Below are positions 26,072 to 34,104 of a DNA stretch of 39,245 nt, piece after piece. The notes under the pieces were generated by a model. That model saw only the letters and a program-made list of their open reading frames with translations. It did no database searches and had not been told where the DNA came from. The translations under genes and the position numbers were made by a program. How positions within the stretch are numbered: position 1 is the stretch's first letter; each line of letters begins with the position of its first letter. The DNA is from Methylobacterium longum (lineage in GTDB: Bacteria > Pseudomonadota > Alphaproteobacteria > Rhizobiales > Beijerinckiaceae), in the NCBI RefSeq assembly GCF_022179385.1, contig NZ_BPQS01000044.1:1-39245 (forward strand). Direction: 5' to 3'.

Positions 26072-27409
26072 ATGTCTTGGAACAGCAAGATCGTTTGGTC
26101 TGAGGGCCTGTTCCTGCGTCCGCATCACATGCAGCAGGCCGACCGCTACCTGGAGTACCTCGTCGAGAGCCGTGTCCGGCATCTGACACCCTATCCGTGG
26201 GGCTTTTCCCATCTGGAGATCGACCGCGACCTAGCGCAGCAGAGCCGTTTCTCGGTGCGCCGTGCCACGGGGATCATGCCCGACGGGACTCCGTTCGACA
26301 TTCCGGGACAGTCCCCCCTGCCGCCGCCCCTCGACGTGCCGCAGGATGCCGGCAAGAAGATCCTCTGGCTGATGATGCCGGTGGCGACACCCAACAGCCG
26401 CGAGGTCGAGGCCGCCGAGGCGGAAAGCGCAAGTCGCTTCTACCCCGCGGCCGAGACCCTGATCGACTCGACCTCGGCGTTGCGCGTCGAAGAGGAGATC
26501 GAGATCGCCCATCCCCGCCTCACCTTCGATCTCGGCCGAGGCGCCAAGCCGGGCTACGTGGCGCTGGCGATCGGGCGGGTGGTTGAGGTCCGCGACCGGG
26601 CGATCGTGCTGGACGAACGCTTCGCGCCGCCGCTCCTCGTCTGCGCCGCGCATCCTGTGGCGACGGGCTGGATCGACCGCGTGATCGGCTGGATCGAGAA
26701 CAAGCTTGAGGAGTTGGCCCGCTACGCCGCCGACCCGACCGCCGGCGGCGGCCTTCAGAGCGCCGATTACTTAATGCTCCAGGTACTGAACCGAACCATC
26801 ACAATCCTGCACCATCTGCGCGGCTCCCGCTACGTCCATCCCGAGCGGCTTTACGAGGACTTTCTCCGTCTCGCCGGCGAACTCGCCACCTTCGCCACCG
26901 AGGAACGGCGGGCGCAGACCTACCCAACCTATGACCACGACAACCTGGAGGCCGTGTTCGAGCCGCTGCTGCGCGACATCCAGCACTTCCTCAGCGCGCC
27001 GCTGAGCCGGCGCGCGATCCGACTGGAACTGATCGAACGCGCGCAGAACGCCTTCATCTCGACGATCCGCGACCGCAACCTGTTCCGAAATTCGGCCTTC
27101 GTGATCGAGGTCTCGGCCCGGCGCCCCTTGAGCGAAATTCAGACTCAGTTTCCCCACTTGTTCAAGGTCGGCCCGAACACGAAGATGAACGAGATCGTCC
27201 ACGCCCACCTGCCGGGCGTCGGCCTCGTACACCTGCCAACGCCCCCGCCGCAGATCCGGGCGATCTCCGACCACGTCTACTTCCTTTTGGACCGGCAGTC
27301 ACCGCTCTGGCCGGAATTCAGCATCGCAAGCTCCATCGGCCTGCATTTTGCCGGCGACTGGCCAGAACTCCAGCTGGAATTGTGGGCGGTGCAGGAGGGA
27401 CGACGCTGA
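26072..27409 (+). CDS. tssK: TssK, T6SS baseplate-membrane connector
   Basis: This is a 445-residue protein with the TssK hallmarks KIVWSEGLFLRPHHMQQADRY at the start, PYPWGFSHLEID, YLMLQVLNRTI and the C-terminal HVYFLLDRQSPLWPEF. TssK trimers link the TssFG wedges to TssL/TssM. ATG 26072 has AAGGACAG upstream; an ATG at 26036 is in frame but lacks homology. A 216-bp gap separates it from tagH. The last codons contain a strong AGGAGGG that serves the next start, and the TGA stop overlaps an ATG (TGATG) that opens a mini-ORF. Confidence 0.97.
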   Translation: MSWNSKIVWSEGLFLRPHHMQQADRYLEYLVESRVRHLTPYPWGFSHLEIDRDLAQQSRFSVRRATGIMPDGTPFDIPGQSPLPPPLDVPQDAGKKILWLMMPVATPNSREVEAAEAESASRFYPAAETLIDSTSALRVEEEIEIAHPRLTFDLGRGAKPGYVALAIGRVVEVRDRAIVLDERFAPPLLVCAAHPVATGWIDRVIGWIENKLEELARYAADPTAGGGLQSADYLMLQVLNRTITILHHLRGSRYVHPERLYEDFLRLAGELATFATEERRAQTYPTYDHDNLEAVFEPLLRDIQHFLSAPLSRRAIRLELIERAQNAFISTIRDRNLFRNSAFVIEVSARRPLSEIQTQFPHLFKVGPNTKMNEIVHAHLPGVGLVHLPTPPPQIRAISDHVYFLLDRQSPLWPEFSIASSIGLHFAGDWPELQLELWAVQEGRR

Positions 27410-27477
27410 TGGGCGCCGCCGTAGCCATAGGCGCCGTCGTAGCCATGGACGCCCTTCCCTCGGAGCAAGCGCCGTGA
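27409..27477 (+). CDS. 22-codon bridging ORF between tssK and tssL
   Basis: ATG 27409-27411 overlaps the tssK stop as TGATG and is preceded by AGGAGGG at a good distance, the best ribosome binding site near this junction. The ORF reads MGAAVAIGAVVAMDALPSEQ and two more codons, and its TGA (27475-27477) overlaps the tssL GTG start as GTGA. It contains an 18-bp imperfect direct repeat (GGCGCCG[C/T]CGTAGCCAT). Its frame differs from that of tssL. It may be a leader peptide that carries ribosomes from tssK to tssL. Whether it is translated is unknown. Confidence 0.45.
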   Translation: MGAAVAIGAVVAMDALPSEQAP

Positions 27478-28931
27478 GCGCCCCGTCCGACCCCTTCGGT
27501 CGCGGGGACCGGACGATCATCGTGCCGAACCCCGCGGGCCGGCGCCCACCGCAGGCGTCTCCACCTTCCCATGTACCTCCCCCTTCGTCCCCCTCTTACC
27601 CGCCGCCAGGCGGAATGCCGTATCCGCCCGTGCCGGGCGCCGAAGCCCAGCCCGATGCCTGGGCGGCCCCGCGTCCGTCCCCCGCGATGCCTCCCTATGA
27701 GGCTGAAGGCCAGCGGGCGCGGGCGCTCGTCCTCAAGCGCGATATCGTCGTCGCCGCCAACAAGAACCCCTACCTGAAGGCCGCCGGCCCTCTCCTGCTG
27801 CTGTTCGGGCGCCTGCGCGTCCAGCTCTCCCGGGCCTCGTTCGCGAACCTGATGGAGCAGGTCGCCGCAGCCATCGAGGATTTCGAGAAGGATGCCCGCA
27901 CCGCCGGCGCCCAGGCCGATCAGACGCGGATCGCAAAATACGTCGTCTGCGCCACGGCCGACGACGTAGTGCAGAACATTCCGACGAACGAACGGCATGT
28001 TTGGACGCAGTACAGCATGTTGAGCCGCTTTTTCGGCGAGCTGACCGGCGGCGTTCGCTTCTTCGAGGAACTCGACCGCGCCCGGATCGACCCGACGGGC
28101 AACTACGACCTGCTCGAACTCCAGTTCGCCTGCCTGGCGATGGGATTCCAGGGCATCCACCGGACGTCGGCCGGCGGTGCCGCCACCCTGCAGCAGATCC
28201 AGCGCAACCTCTACGAGTTGCTCCGGCGCGCGCGCCCGGCCGACCGGGAGATCTCGCCGCGCTGGCAGGGCCTCGCGATCGCGCCCGTCACGGCCCGCGT
28301 GGAAACCCCCGTCTGGGCAATCGGTTCGATAGTTGGCGCCCTCCTCGTTGGCTTCTACATCCTGCTGCGCTTCATGCTTGCGGGGAGCACCGAGGCGACG
28401 GCCACCGCGCTCGTCGCTGTGCATCCGACGACGGAGCTGGGCATTCAGCGCCGCGTCTACACGCCCCCTCCCCCACCTCCGCCGCCCCGGCCCACCAGCC
28501 CCACGGCGAAGCTCCAATCCGCTCTCCAGGCGGATATCGCGGCCCAGAAGATCACGGTCGGCGAGGCGGGCAACCAGATCGTCGTGCGCTTGGCCTCCGC
28601 CACGTTCGCGCCCGGCGACGCGGCGGTAAAGCCGGAGTTCCGGGCCTTGCTGGAACGACTTGGCAAGCTGCTCCAGGTGCAACCCGGCGCGATCAAGGTC
28701 ATCGGGCATACTGATAGCGCGCCGATCAAGAACGTCCGCTTCCCGTCGAACTTCCACCTCTCCCTAGAGCGGGCCAAGGCGGTCGCGCAGATTCTGGGGG
28801 CTGCCGTAGGCCAGCCCGACCGGGTCTCCACCGAGGGGAAGGGCGCGGACGTGCCGATTGCTTCCAACGACACACCGGAGGGGCGCGCGCGAAACCGGCG
28901 CGTCGAGATCCTCATACCCCGTGGCGGCTGA
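27474..28931 (+). CDS. tssL: TssL (DotU) with C-terminal OmpA domain
   Basis: This is a 485-residue protein from GTG 27474, with CGGAG upstream. Residues 1-85 are Pro-rich and disordered and contain RTIIVPN with Thr14. The DotU/TssL cytoplasmic domain spans ~90-270 (NPYLKAAGPLLLLFGRLR, IAKYVVCATADDVVQNIP, FFGELTGGVRFFEELDRA, LLELQFACLAMGFQG). One membrane segment lies at ~280-302. A periplasmic part with a Pro run follows and then an OmpA-C domain at ~370-485 (GHTDSAPIKNVRFPSN, LSLERAKAVAQIL, RNRRVEILI). It is part of the inner-membrane complex with TssM. The fused OmpA domain gives its own peptidoglycan anchor, which fits the absence of TssJ. Thr14 corresponds to the phosphosite known in Agrobacterium TssL. 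Confidence 0.96.
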   Translation: MSAPSDPFGRGDRTIIVPNPAGRRPPQASPPSHVPPPSSPSYPPPGGMPYPPVPGAEAQPDAWAAPRPSPAMPPYEAEGQRARALVLKRDIVVAANKNPYLKAAGPLLLLFGRLRVQLSRASFANLMEQVAAAIEDFEKDARTAGAQADQTRIAKYVVCATADDVVQNIPTNERHVWTQYSMLSRFFGELTGGVRFFEELDRARIDPTGNYDLLELQFACLAMGFQGIHRTSAGGAATLQQIQRNLYELLRRARPADREISPRWQGLAIAPVTARVETPVWAIGSIVGALLVGFYILLRFMLAGSTEATATALVAVHPTTELGIQRRVYTPPPPPPPPRPTSPTAKLQSALQADIAAQKITVGEAGNQIVVRLASATFAPGDAAVKPEFRALLERLGKLLQVQPGAIKVIGHTDSAPIKNVRFPSNFHLSLERAKAVAQILGAAVGQPDRVSTEGKGADVPIASNDTPEGRARNRRVEILIPRGG

Positions 28932-29002
28932 GCCGCTCCCATCGTCTGTCGACGAGCCGAAACGATGCGCCTTCCTGAACCATCCTGCGTGAGCGTTCCG
29001 CG

Positions 29003-32000
29003 ATGAACCTGGTCGCCTGGCTCCGCCTCGGCTTCATACTGGCCGGCGCCCTCGCCCTGTGTGCCCTGGTCTGGTGGGGCGGCCCACTGGTGGCGGTGGC
29101 CGACGTGCGGCCCCTCGACCCCTTCTGGGTCCGGTTGCCCCTCAGTGGCCTGATCTTCTTCGCGGCCGCCGGCTATGTGGGCTTCGTCATTTACCGGCGG
29201 CACAGGGCTATCCGGGCGCTGGAGGCCGAGATTGCGGCCGGCGATGAGGTGCCGGAGAACGACCGCGACGTGCTTCAGGCCTCCATGCGCGATGCTCTGG
29301 TGACGCTTCGCAGCGCGAAGGGCGGCAAGGGCAATCACCTCTACGAGCTGCCCTGGTACATCATGATTGGGCCGCCAGGCTCGGGGAAGACCACCGCCCT
29401 CGTCAATTCTGGCCTGAAATTCCCCCTCGCCCGCGCGGCGACCCCGGAAGCTATCGCCGGCAGCGGCGGCACCCGGTATTGCGACTGGTGGTTCACCGAC
29501 GAAGCGGTCCTCATCGACACCGCCGGCCGCTACACCACGCAGGATTCCGATCCTCGGTCGGACCGCCAGAGCTGGACCGCTTTCCTCGATATCCTGAAGA
29601 AGCACAGGCCTCGGCAGCCGCTGAATGGGGTCATCGTGGCGATCAGCATCGCGGAACTCTTGACCTCCGACGAGGCCGAGATCGCCGCTCATTCGACCGC
29701 CGTTCGCAAGCGCCTCCTCGAACTGAACGAGCGCCTCGGGATCGACTTCCCGGTCTACGTCCTGTTCACCAAGGCGGACCTCCTGTCGGGCTTCCAGGAG
29801 TTCTTTGGCCACCTGCCCGAGTCTAGCCGGCGCATGGTCTGGGGCCATACGTTCCAGACGGACGAGAAGACCCGCAACATGATCGGCGACGTGCCGGCGG
29901 AGTTCGATGCTCTCGTCGAGCGGGCCAATGCCTGGCTGCCGGACAGACTTCAGGACGAGCCGAACCCGACTTCCCGCGTGGTGCTGTTCGGCTTCCCGAG
30001 CCAGATCGCCTCCGCGAAACCACGCATCGTCGATTTCCTCAACCGCGTTTTCGAGCCCTCACGCTACCATGTCAGCGCGACGCTGCGCGGCTTCTATTTC
30101 ACATCCGGCACCCAGAACGGAACACCGATCGACCAGTTGATCGGCTCGCTCTCGCGCAGTTTCGGCGCGCAGGAGGTCGGCGCCGGCGCCTATTCGGGCC
30201 AGGGCCGGAGCTACTTCCTCACCGATCTCCTGAAGACCGTCATCATAGGCGAGGCCGGCTGGGTCTCCACCGATCGGCACGCCGTGCGCCGCTCCAACCT
30301 CATGCGGCTCGGGGCCTATGCCGGGCTTGCCGTAGCCTCCGCGGTCCTCGTCGGCCTGTGGTGGACGAGCTACCTGCGCAACAGCCAACTCGTGCAGCAG
30401 AGCAACACGCTCCTGGCCAAGTACCAGGGTGAGGCGAGCGAGATCCTGCGCGAGCCGGTGGTCGCCGATCGAAACATAGCCCGCGTGGTTCCCCTTCTCA
30501 ACACGCTCCGTTTCATGCCGGCGGGCTATTCTACCCGCCATGAGGCCACCCCGGTCCTGGCGACCTTCGGCCTCAGCCAGCGAGATCGCCTGAATTCGGC
30601 TGCGCTGACCGCCTACCATGCGGGGCTCGAACGCCTCCTGAGGCCACGGCTGATCTTTCGCCTGGAGGAACAGCTCGAAGCCAACAGGAACAACCCGGGC
30701 TTCCTCTACGAAGCTCTCAAGGTCTACCTGATGCTCGGCGGGCGGCCAGAGGCACCCCCCGACCGAGGCCTCATCATCGCCTGGATGCGGCGGGACTGGG
30801 CGGAGAACCTGTTCCCCGGCGCCGGCTATGCCAAGGGCCGCGAACTCCTCGAAGAGCACCTTCAGGCGATGCTCGATCTGGAGGATGGCCGGCCGCTTCT
30901 CGTCTCGGTCAACCAATCCCTGGTCGACGATTGCCAGCGCACGCTCGCCCGGCTGAGCATCGCCGAGCGCGCCTACGAGTTGCTTCGCTCCGATGCGCGA
31001 ACGGCCTCGCAGCGCGACTGGACTGCGCTGAAGGCCGGGGGCCCAGATGCCTCGCTGGTCTTCGAGGTGGTCGGCGGCGGCGACCTCGACCGCGTGCGAG
31101 TGCCCTATTTTTTCACCTATGACGGGTTCTTTGAAGCCTTCATCGACCGGTTCGGCGACGTCTCTGAAGCCGCCGAGCGCGACCGCTGGGTGCTAGGCCC
31201 GGCCGGCGAGCAGCAGGCCTATACCGCGCAATACGGGTCGCTGTTCGGAGACCTGTTCAAACTCTACGCCCGCGACTTCGTCCCCGCCTGGAAGCAGGCG
31301 CTGGGGAAGCTCAAGATGCGTCCCCTCCTCAGCGACAAGCCCCGCTACATCGCCCTCCAGGCGGTAGCGGCGCCGACCTCGCCCCTGCGGCAGATCCTCG
31401 AGTCGCTGCGCGACGAGACGCAATTGACCCGGGAGCGCGACATCCGCGCCAAAGGCGATCGGTTGGATCGGGCCAAAGCTGCCGTGGGGAAGGTGGCAGC
31501 CGACATGGCAGAACGGGCCGTCGCGAGCCGACTCCCGGGCGGTCTTGCGGGCACTGGGATCGTCTCCCGGACCGGGGCGGACCGCTTCGCAATCCCCACC
31601 AACGATGCGCCGGGCGCTGCCATCGAGGCTGCCTTCCGGCCCTATCACGTCCTGCTCGACGGCGAGTCGGGCCGGCGCGCCGTAGATACGCTGGTCGCCG
31701 GCCTCAGCGAAATCAAAACCGCCGCGCTCCAGGCCCTGAACCCGAACGAGGCGGCGCAGGCGAATAACACGCTCGTTACCCAGGCGCGCGCCCTCCACGC
31801 CCTGGCGGCGCGGTTCCCGCCGCCTTTCGAGGCGATGATCCGGGGCGTTGCCGCCGAGTTCGAGGGCAGCGCCACCGGCGCGGCGGTCTCGCAGGTCGCC
31901 CAATCCCTCGGTGAGCAGGTGATCCGGGATTGCCAGCAGATCGTGACGAACCGGTATCCCTTCTCCCGCGCCAGCGAGCGGGAGACGCCGCTCGCGGACT

Positions 32001-32587
32001 TCGCGCGGCTGTTCGGGCCGGGGGGCATCCTCGACCGCTACTTCACCACCAACCTCGCCTCCCACGCCGATCGGTCCCGTCCGCAATGGGTCTGGCGGCA
32101 GGACGATCAGGTAGCGCGGGCCTTCTCCGCGAACACGCTGCGCGAGTTCCAGCGCGCCTCGGAGATCCGCGAGGCGTTCTTCCCAACCGGGGGGAACATG
32201 CCGGCCTTCGCCTTCGCTGTGACGCCGATGACACTTAGCGCCGACGTGTCCAAGGCGAAGCTCGACGTGAACGGGACGGTGCTGGAGACGCAGCAGGGCG
32301 TGAACGCGCCCGTGACGATGCAATGGCCGGGCCCCGCCGGCCTCGGCCGGACGGCGATCACCCTGGATTTCGGGTACGGCACGCAGCCCATCGTGATGGA
32401 GAAGGCCGGTGTCTGGTCTCTCTTCCGGGCGCTCGATTCCGGCTCCGTGCTGAAGCAGGGCGACAACATCGTGGCGACCTTCGTGGTCGGGGGACGCCAG
32501 CTCTCCTATCAGATCAACGTCAGCGCGCTCACAAACCCTTTCGTCCTTCCGGCCTTGCGGGACTTCCGCTGCCCTTCCGGGATCTGA
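29003..32587 (+). CDS. tssM: TssM/IcmF, T6SS inner-membrane ATPase-like core
   Basis: This is a 1194-residue protein. Two N-terminal membrane segments lie at ~9-29 and ~45-65. The cytoplasmic NTPase-like domain has Walker A GPPGSGKT (123-130), with VLIDTAGRY later and VLFTKADLL as the G4-like motif. A third membrane segment lies at ~433-453, followed by a large periplasmic region that ends in a TssM C-terminal domain (GPAGLGRTAITLDFGYG). TssM is the trans-envelope channel with TssL; its C-terminal part normally contacts TssJ, which is missing here. It starts 71 bp after tssL. The Walker A is intact, unlike in some degenerate homologues. Confidence 0.97.
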   Translation: MNLVAWLRLGFILAGALALCALVWWGGPLVAVADVRPLDPFWVRLPLSGLIFFAAAGYVGFVIYRRHRAIRALEAEIAAGDEVPENDRDVLQASMRDALVTLRSAKGGKGNHLYELPWYIMIGPPGSGKTTALVNSGLKFPLARAATPEAIAGSGGTRYCDWWFTDEAVLIDTAGRYTTQDSDPRSDRQSWTAFLDILKKHRPRQPLNGVIVAISIAELLTSDEAEIAAHSTAVRKRLLELNERLGIDFPVYVLFTKADLLSGFQEFFGHLPESSRRMVWGHTFQTDEKTRNMIGDVPAEFDALVERANAWLPDRLQDEPNPTSRVVLFGFPSQIASAKPRIVDFLNRVFEPSRYHVSATLRGFYFTSGTQNGTPIDQLIGSLSRSFGAQEVGAGAYSGQGRSYFLTDLLKTVIIGEAGWVSTDRHAVRRSNLMRLGAYAGLAVASAVLVGLWWTSYLRNSQLVQQSNTLLAKYQGEASEILREPVVADRNIARVVPLLNTLRFMPAGYSTRHEATPVLATFGLSQRDRLNSAALTAYHAGLERLLRPRLIFRLEEQLEANRNNPGFLYEALKVYLMLGGRPEAPPDRGLIIAWMRRDWAENLFPGAGYAKGRELLEEHLQAMLDLEDGRPLLVSVNQSLVDDCQRTLARLSIAERAYELLRSDARTASQRDWTALKAGGPDASLVFEVVGGGDLDRVRVPYFFTYDGFFEAFIDRFGDVSEAAERDRWVLGPAGEQQAYTAQYGSLFGDLFKLYARDFVPAWKQALGKLKMRPLLSDKPRYIALQAVAAPTSPLRQILESLRDETQLTRERDIRAKGDRLDRAKAAVGKVAADMAERAVASRLPGGLAGTGIVSRTGADRFAIPTNDAPGAAIEAAFRPYHVLLDGESGRRAVDTLVAGLSEIKTAALQALNPNEAAQANNTLVTQARALHALAARFPPPFEAMIRGVAAEFEGSATGAAVSQVAQSLGEQVIRDCQQIVTNRYPFSRASERETPLADFARLFGPGGILDRYFTTNLASHADRSRPQWVWRQDDQVARAFSANTLREFQRASEIREAFFPTGGNMPAFAFAVTPMTLSADVSKAKLDVNGTVLETQQGVNAPVTMQWPGPAGLGRTAITLDFGYGTQPIVMEKAGVWSLFRALDSGSVLKQGDNIVATFVVGGRQLSYQINVSALTNPFVLPALRDFRCPSGI

Positions 32588-32592
32588 CGGCC

Positions 32593-33279
32593 ATGCGCTT
32601 CGCCCTCTACGGCAAGCTTCCGGCCAAGCGGGATTTCGTGGCCGTCCAGACCTGGCGCGGCTTCTTGGCCACTTTCGAGCCGTGGTTGCAGCAGGGGATC
32701 GCGTCGAGCCGGGCGCAGCTCGGCACGGCCTGGCAAGACACCTACCTGCACGCGCCGATCTGGCGCTTCTGGATCGGCCACGCGGTCTGCGGGATGACGA
32801 CGCTCGGCGCCCTTATGCCGTCCGTCGACGGCGTCGGGCGATACTTCCCCCTCGTGCTCGCCGCCGGCGCGGATGCCGATGAGACGCTGCCGAACCCGGA
32901 GACCGAAGCTCACGACGCGTGGCTCAGCGCGGCCGAGGACATCCTGCTCGGCGCCCTCGGACCGGGGACCACGTTCGATGAGTTGACCGCCGCTGTCGCC
33001 GGCCTCGGCCCGCCGGCGGCGACCTCCGGCGTCGGGGCGGCACCCGGCCTCCTGCGCCTCGGCCGGAATACGCTGGCCGGTCCCTTCGACGGCGATCCGG
33101 CTGCCGCCTTCGCCGCCCTGCGCAGCGCGGACCGCGACAGGGGCAGCGCCGGATCGAGCTATTGGTGGACGACCGGCGGCACCGCCTTCTACCCACGGGT
33201 GATGATGGCGGTTGGCCTACCGGATCCCGCCATCTTCGCGCATTTTCTGACCAGCCATGAGGCAGGGGGCCCCGCATGA
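32593..33279 (+). CDS. tagF: TagF, T6SS post-translational repressor
   Basis: This is a 228-residue protein with the TagF/ImpM hallmarks FALYGKLPAKRDFV at the start, WQDTYLHAPIWRFWIG, LMPSVDGVGRYFPL and SYWWTTGGTAFYPRV. TagF acts as a cytoplasmic inhibitor of T6SS firing; in Agrobacterium the inhibitory TagF is fused to PppA and targets Fha. Here tagF and pppA are separate genes but overlap by 4 nt (ATGA at 33276-33279), an intermediate arrangement. ATG 32593 lies 5 bp after the tssM stop; longer in-frame starts lie within tssM. Confidence 0.94.
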   Translation: MRFALYGKLPAKRDFVAVQTWRGFLATFEPWLQQGIASSRAQLGTAWQDTYLHAPIWRFWIGHAVCGMTTLGALMPSVDGVGRYFPLVLAAGADADETLPNPETEAHDAWLSAAEDILLGALGPGTTFDELTAAVAGLGPPAATSGVGAAPGLLRLGRNTLAGPFDGDPAAAFAALRSADRDRGSAGSSYWWTTGGTAFYPRVMMAVGLPDPAIFAHFLTSHEAGGPA

Positions 33280-34088
33280 CGCCGCGATCCCTGGATCCCT
33301 TCGACGTCCCGCTTGCCGAGCTGGACAAGCCGTACCGACCGCCGTTCCGGTGCGCCGCCGCGACCGATACCGGCCGGGTGCGTCAGATCAACGAGGACAA
33401 CTACCTCCTCGCCCCAGAGATCGGCGTCTTCGCCGTGGCCGACGGGATGGGCGGCCACGCGGCCGGCGACGTCGCGAGCGCGACCACAATCGAGTGTCTC
33501 GCCTCGATCGGCACGGCAGTCTCCCCCGGCGACCTGTTCTCGCGCACCCAGGACCGCATCCTGCGCGCCAACATGGCGATCCAGGAACTAGCCCGAGACC
33601 GGGGGCATATTATCGGCACGACCGTCGCTGTGCTTCTGGCCTTCGAAAACGATTTCGCCTGCGTCTGGCTCGGAGACAGCCGGATCTATCGCATCCGCGG
33701 CGGCGCGATCGCCCAGTTGTCCCGCGACCATACGGAGGTCCAGCGCCTTCTCGACGAAGGCACGCTCACTCCCGAGGAAGCGAAGGCGTATCCGCGCCGC
33801 AACGTGGTAACCCGGGCCGTGGGCGTCCAAGCCGAGCCGGAACTGGGGATGACCCACGGGGCGATGGAGGTGGGGGACGTGTTCCTGATCTGCTCCGATG
33901 GGCTGACCGGCCATGCCGAGCCCGCGCAGATCCTCGCCGAACTGGACGGCGCCGATCCCCAAGCGGCCTGCGACGCGCTCATCGCCCTCGCCCTCGCCGA
34001 TGGTGGCACAGACAACGTGACAGTCGTGGTGGTGCGGTATGAACCGGAGCCGGATGCGGTCGACCCGCCGGTCCTGGCGGATACGTAG
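33276..34088 (+). CDS. pppA: PppA, PP2C-type Ser/Thr phosphatase
   Basis: This is a 270-residue cytoplasmic phosphatase. The PP2C metal and catalytic motifs are intact: RQINEDNY, VFAVADGMGGHAAGDVAS, IGTTVAVLLA, VWLGDSRIYR, LSRDHT, FLICSDGLTGH and GGTDNVTVVVV. It reverses phosphorylation by PpkA in the T6SS switch. It is coupled to tagF by a 4-nt overlap, and ppkA begins 16 bp after its stop, so kinase and phosphatase are made from the same message. Confidence 0.96.
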   Translation: MTPRSLDPFDVPLAELDKPYRPPFRCAAATDTGRVRQINEDNYLLAPEIGVFAVADGMGGHAAGDVASATTIECLASIGTAVSPGDLFSRTQDRILRANMAIQELARDRGHIIGTTVAVLLAFENDFACVWLGDSRIYRIRGGAIAQLSRDHTEVQRLLDEGTLTPEEAKAYPRRNVVTRAVGVQAEPELGMTHGAMEVGDVFLICSDGLTGHAEPAQILAELDGADPQAACDALIALALADGGTDNVTVVVVRYEPEPDAVDPPVLADT

Positions 34089-34104
34089 GGTGCAAGGTCC
34101 GCTT

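Noticed and set aside
27318..28757. A 479-codon minus-strand ORF opposite tssL
   Set aside because: Antisense to a well-supported TssL; composition is typical of shadow frames.
28457..29848. A 463-codon minus-strand ORF opposite tssL/tssM
   Set aside because: Spans two real genes on the other strand and ends in a Gly run mirrored from the TssL proline run.
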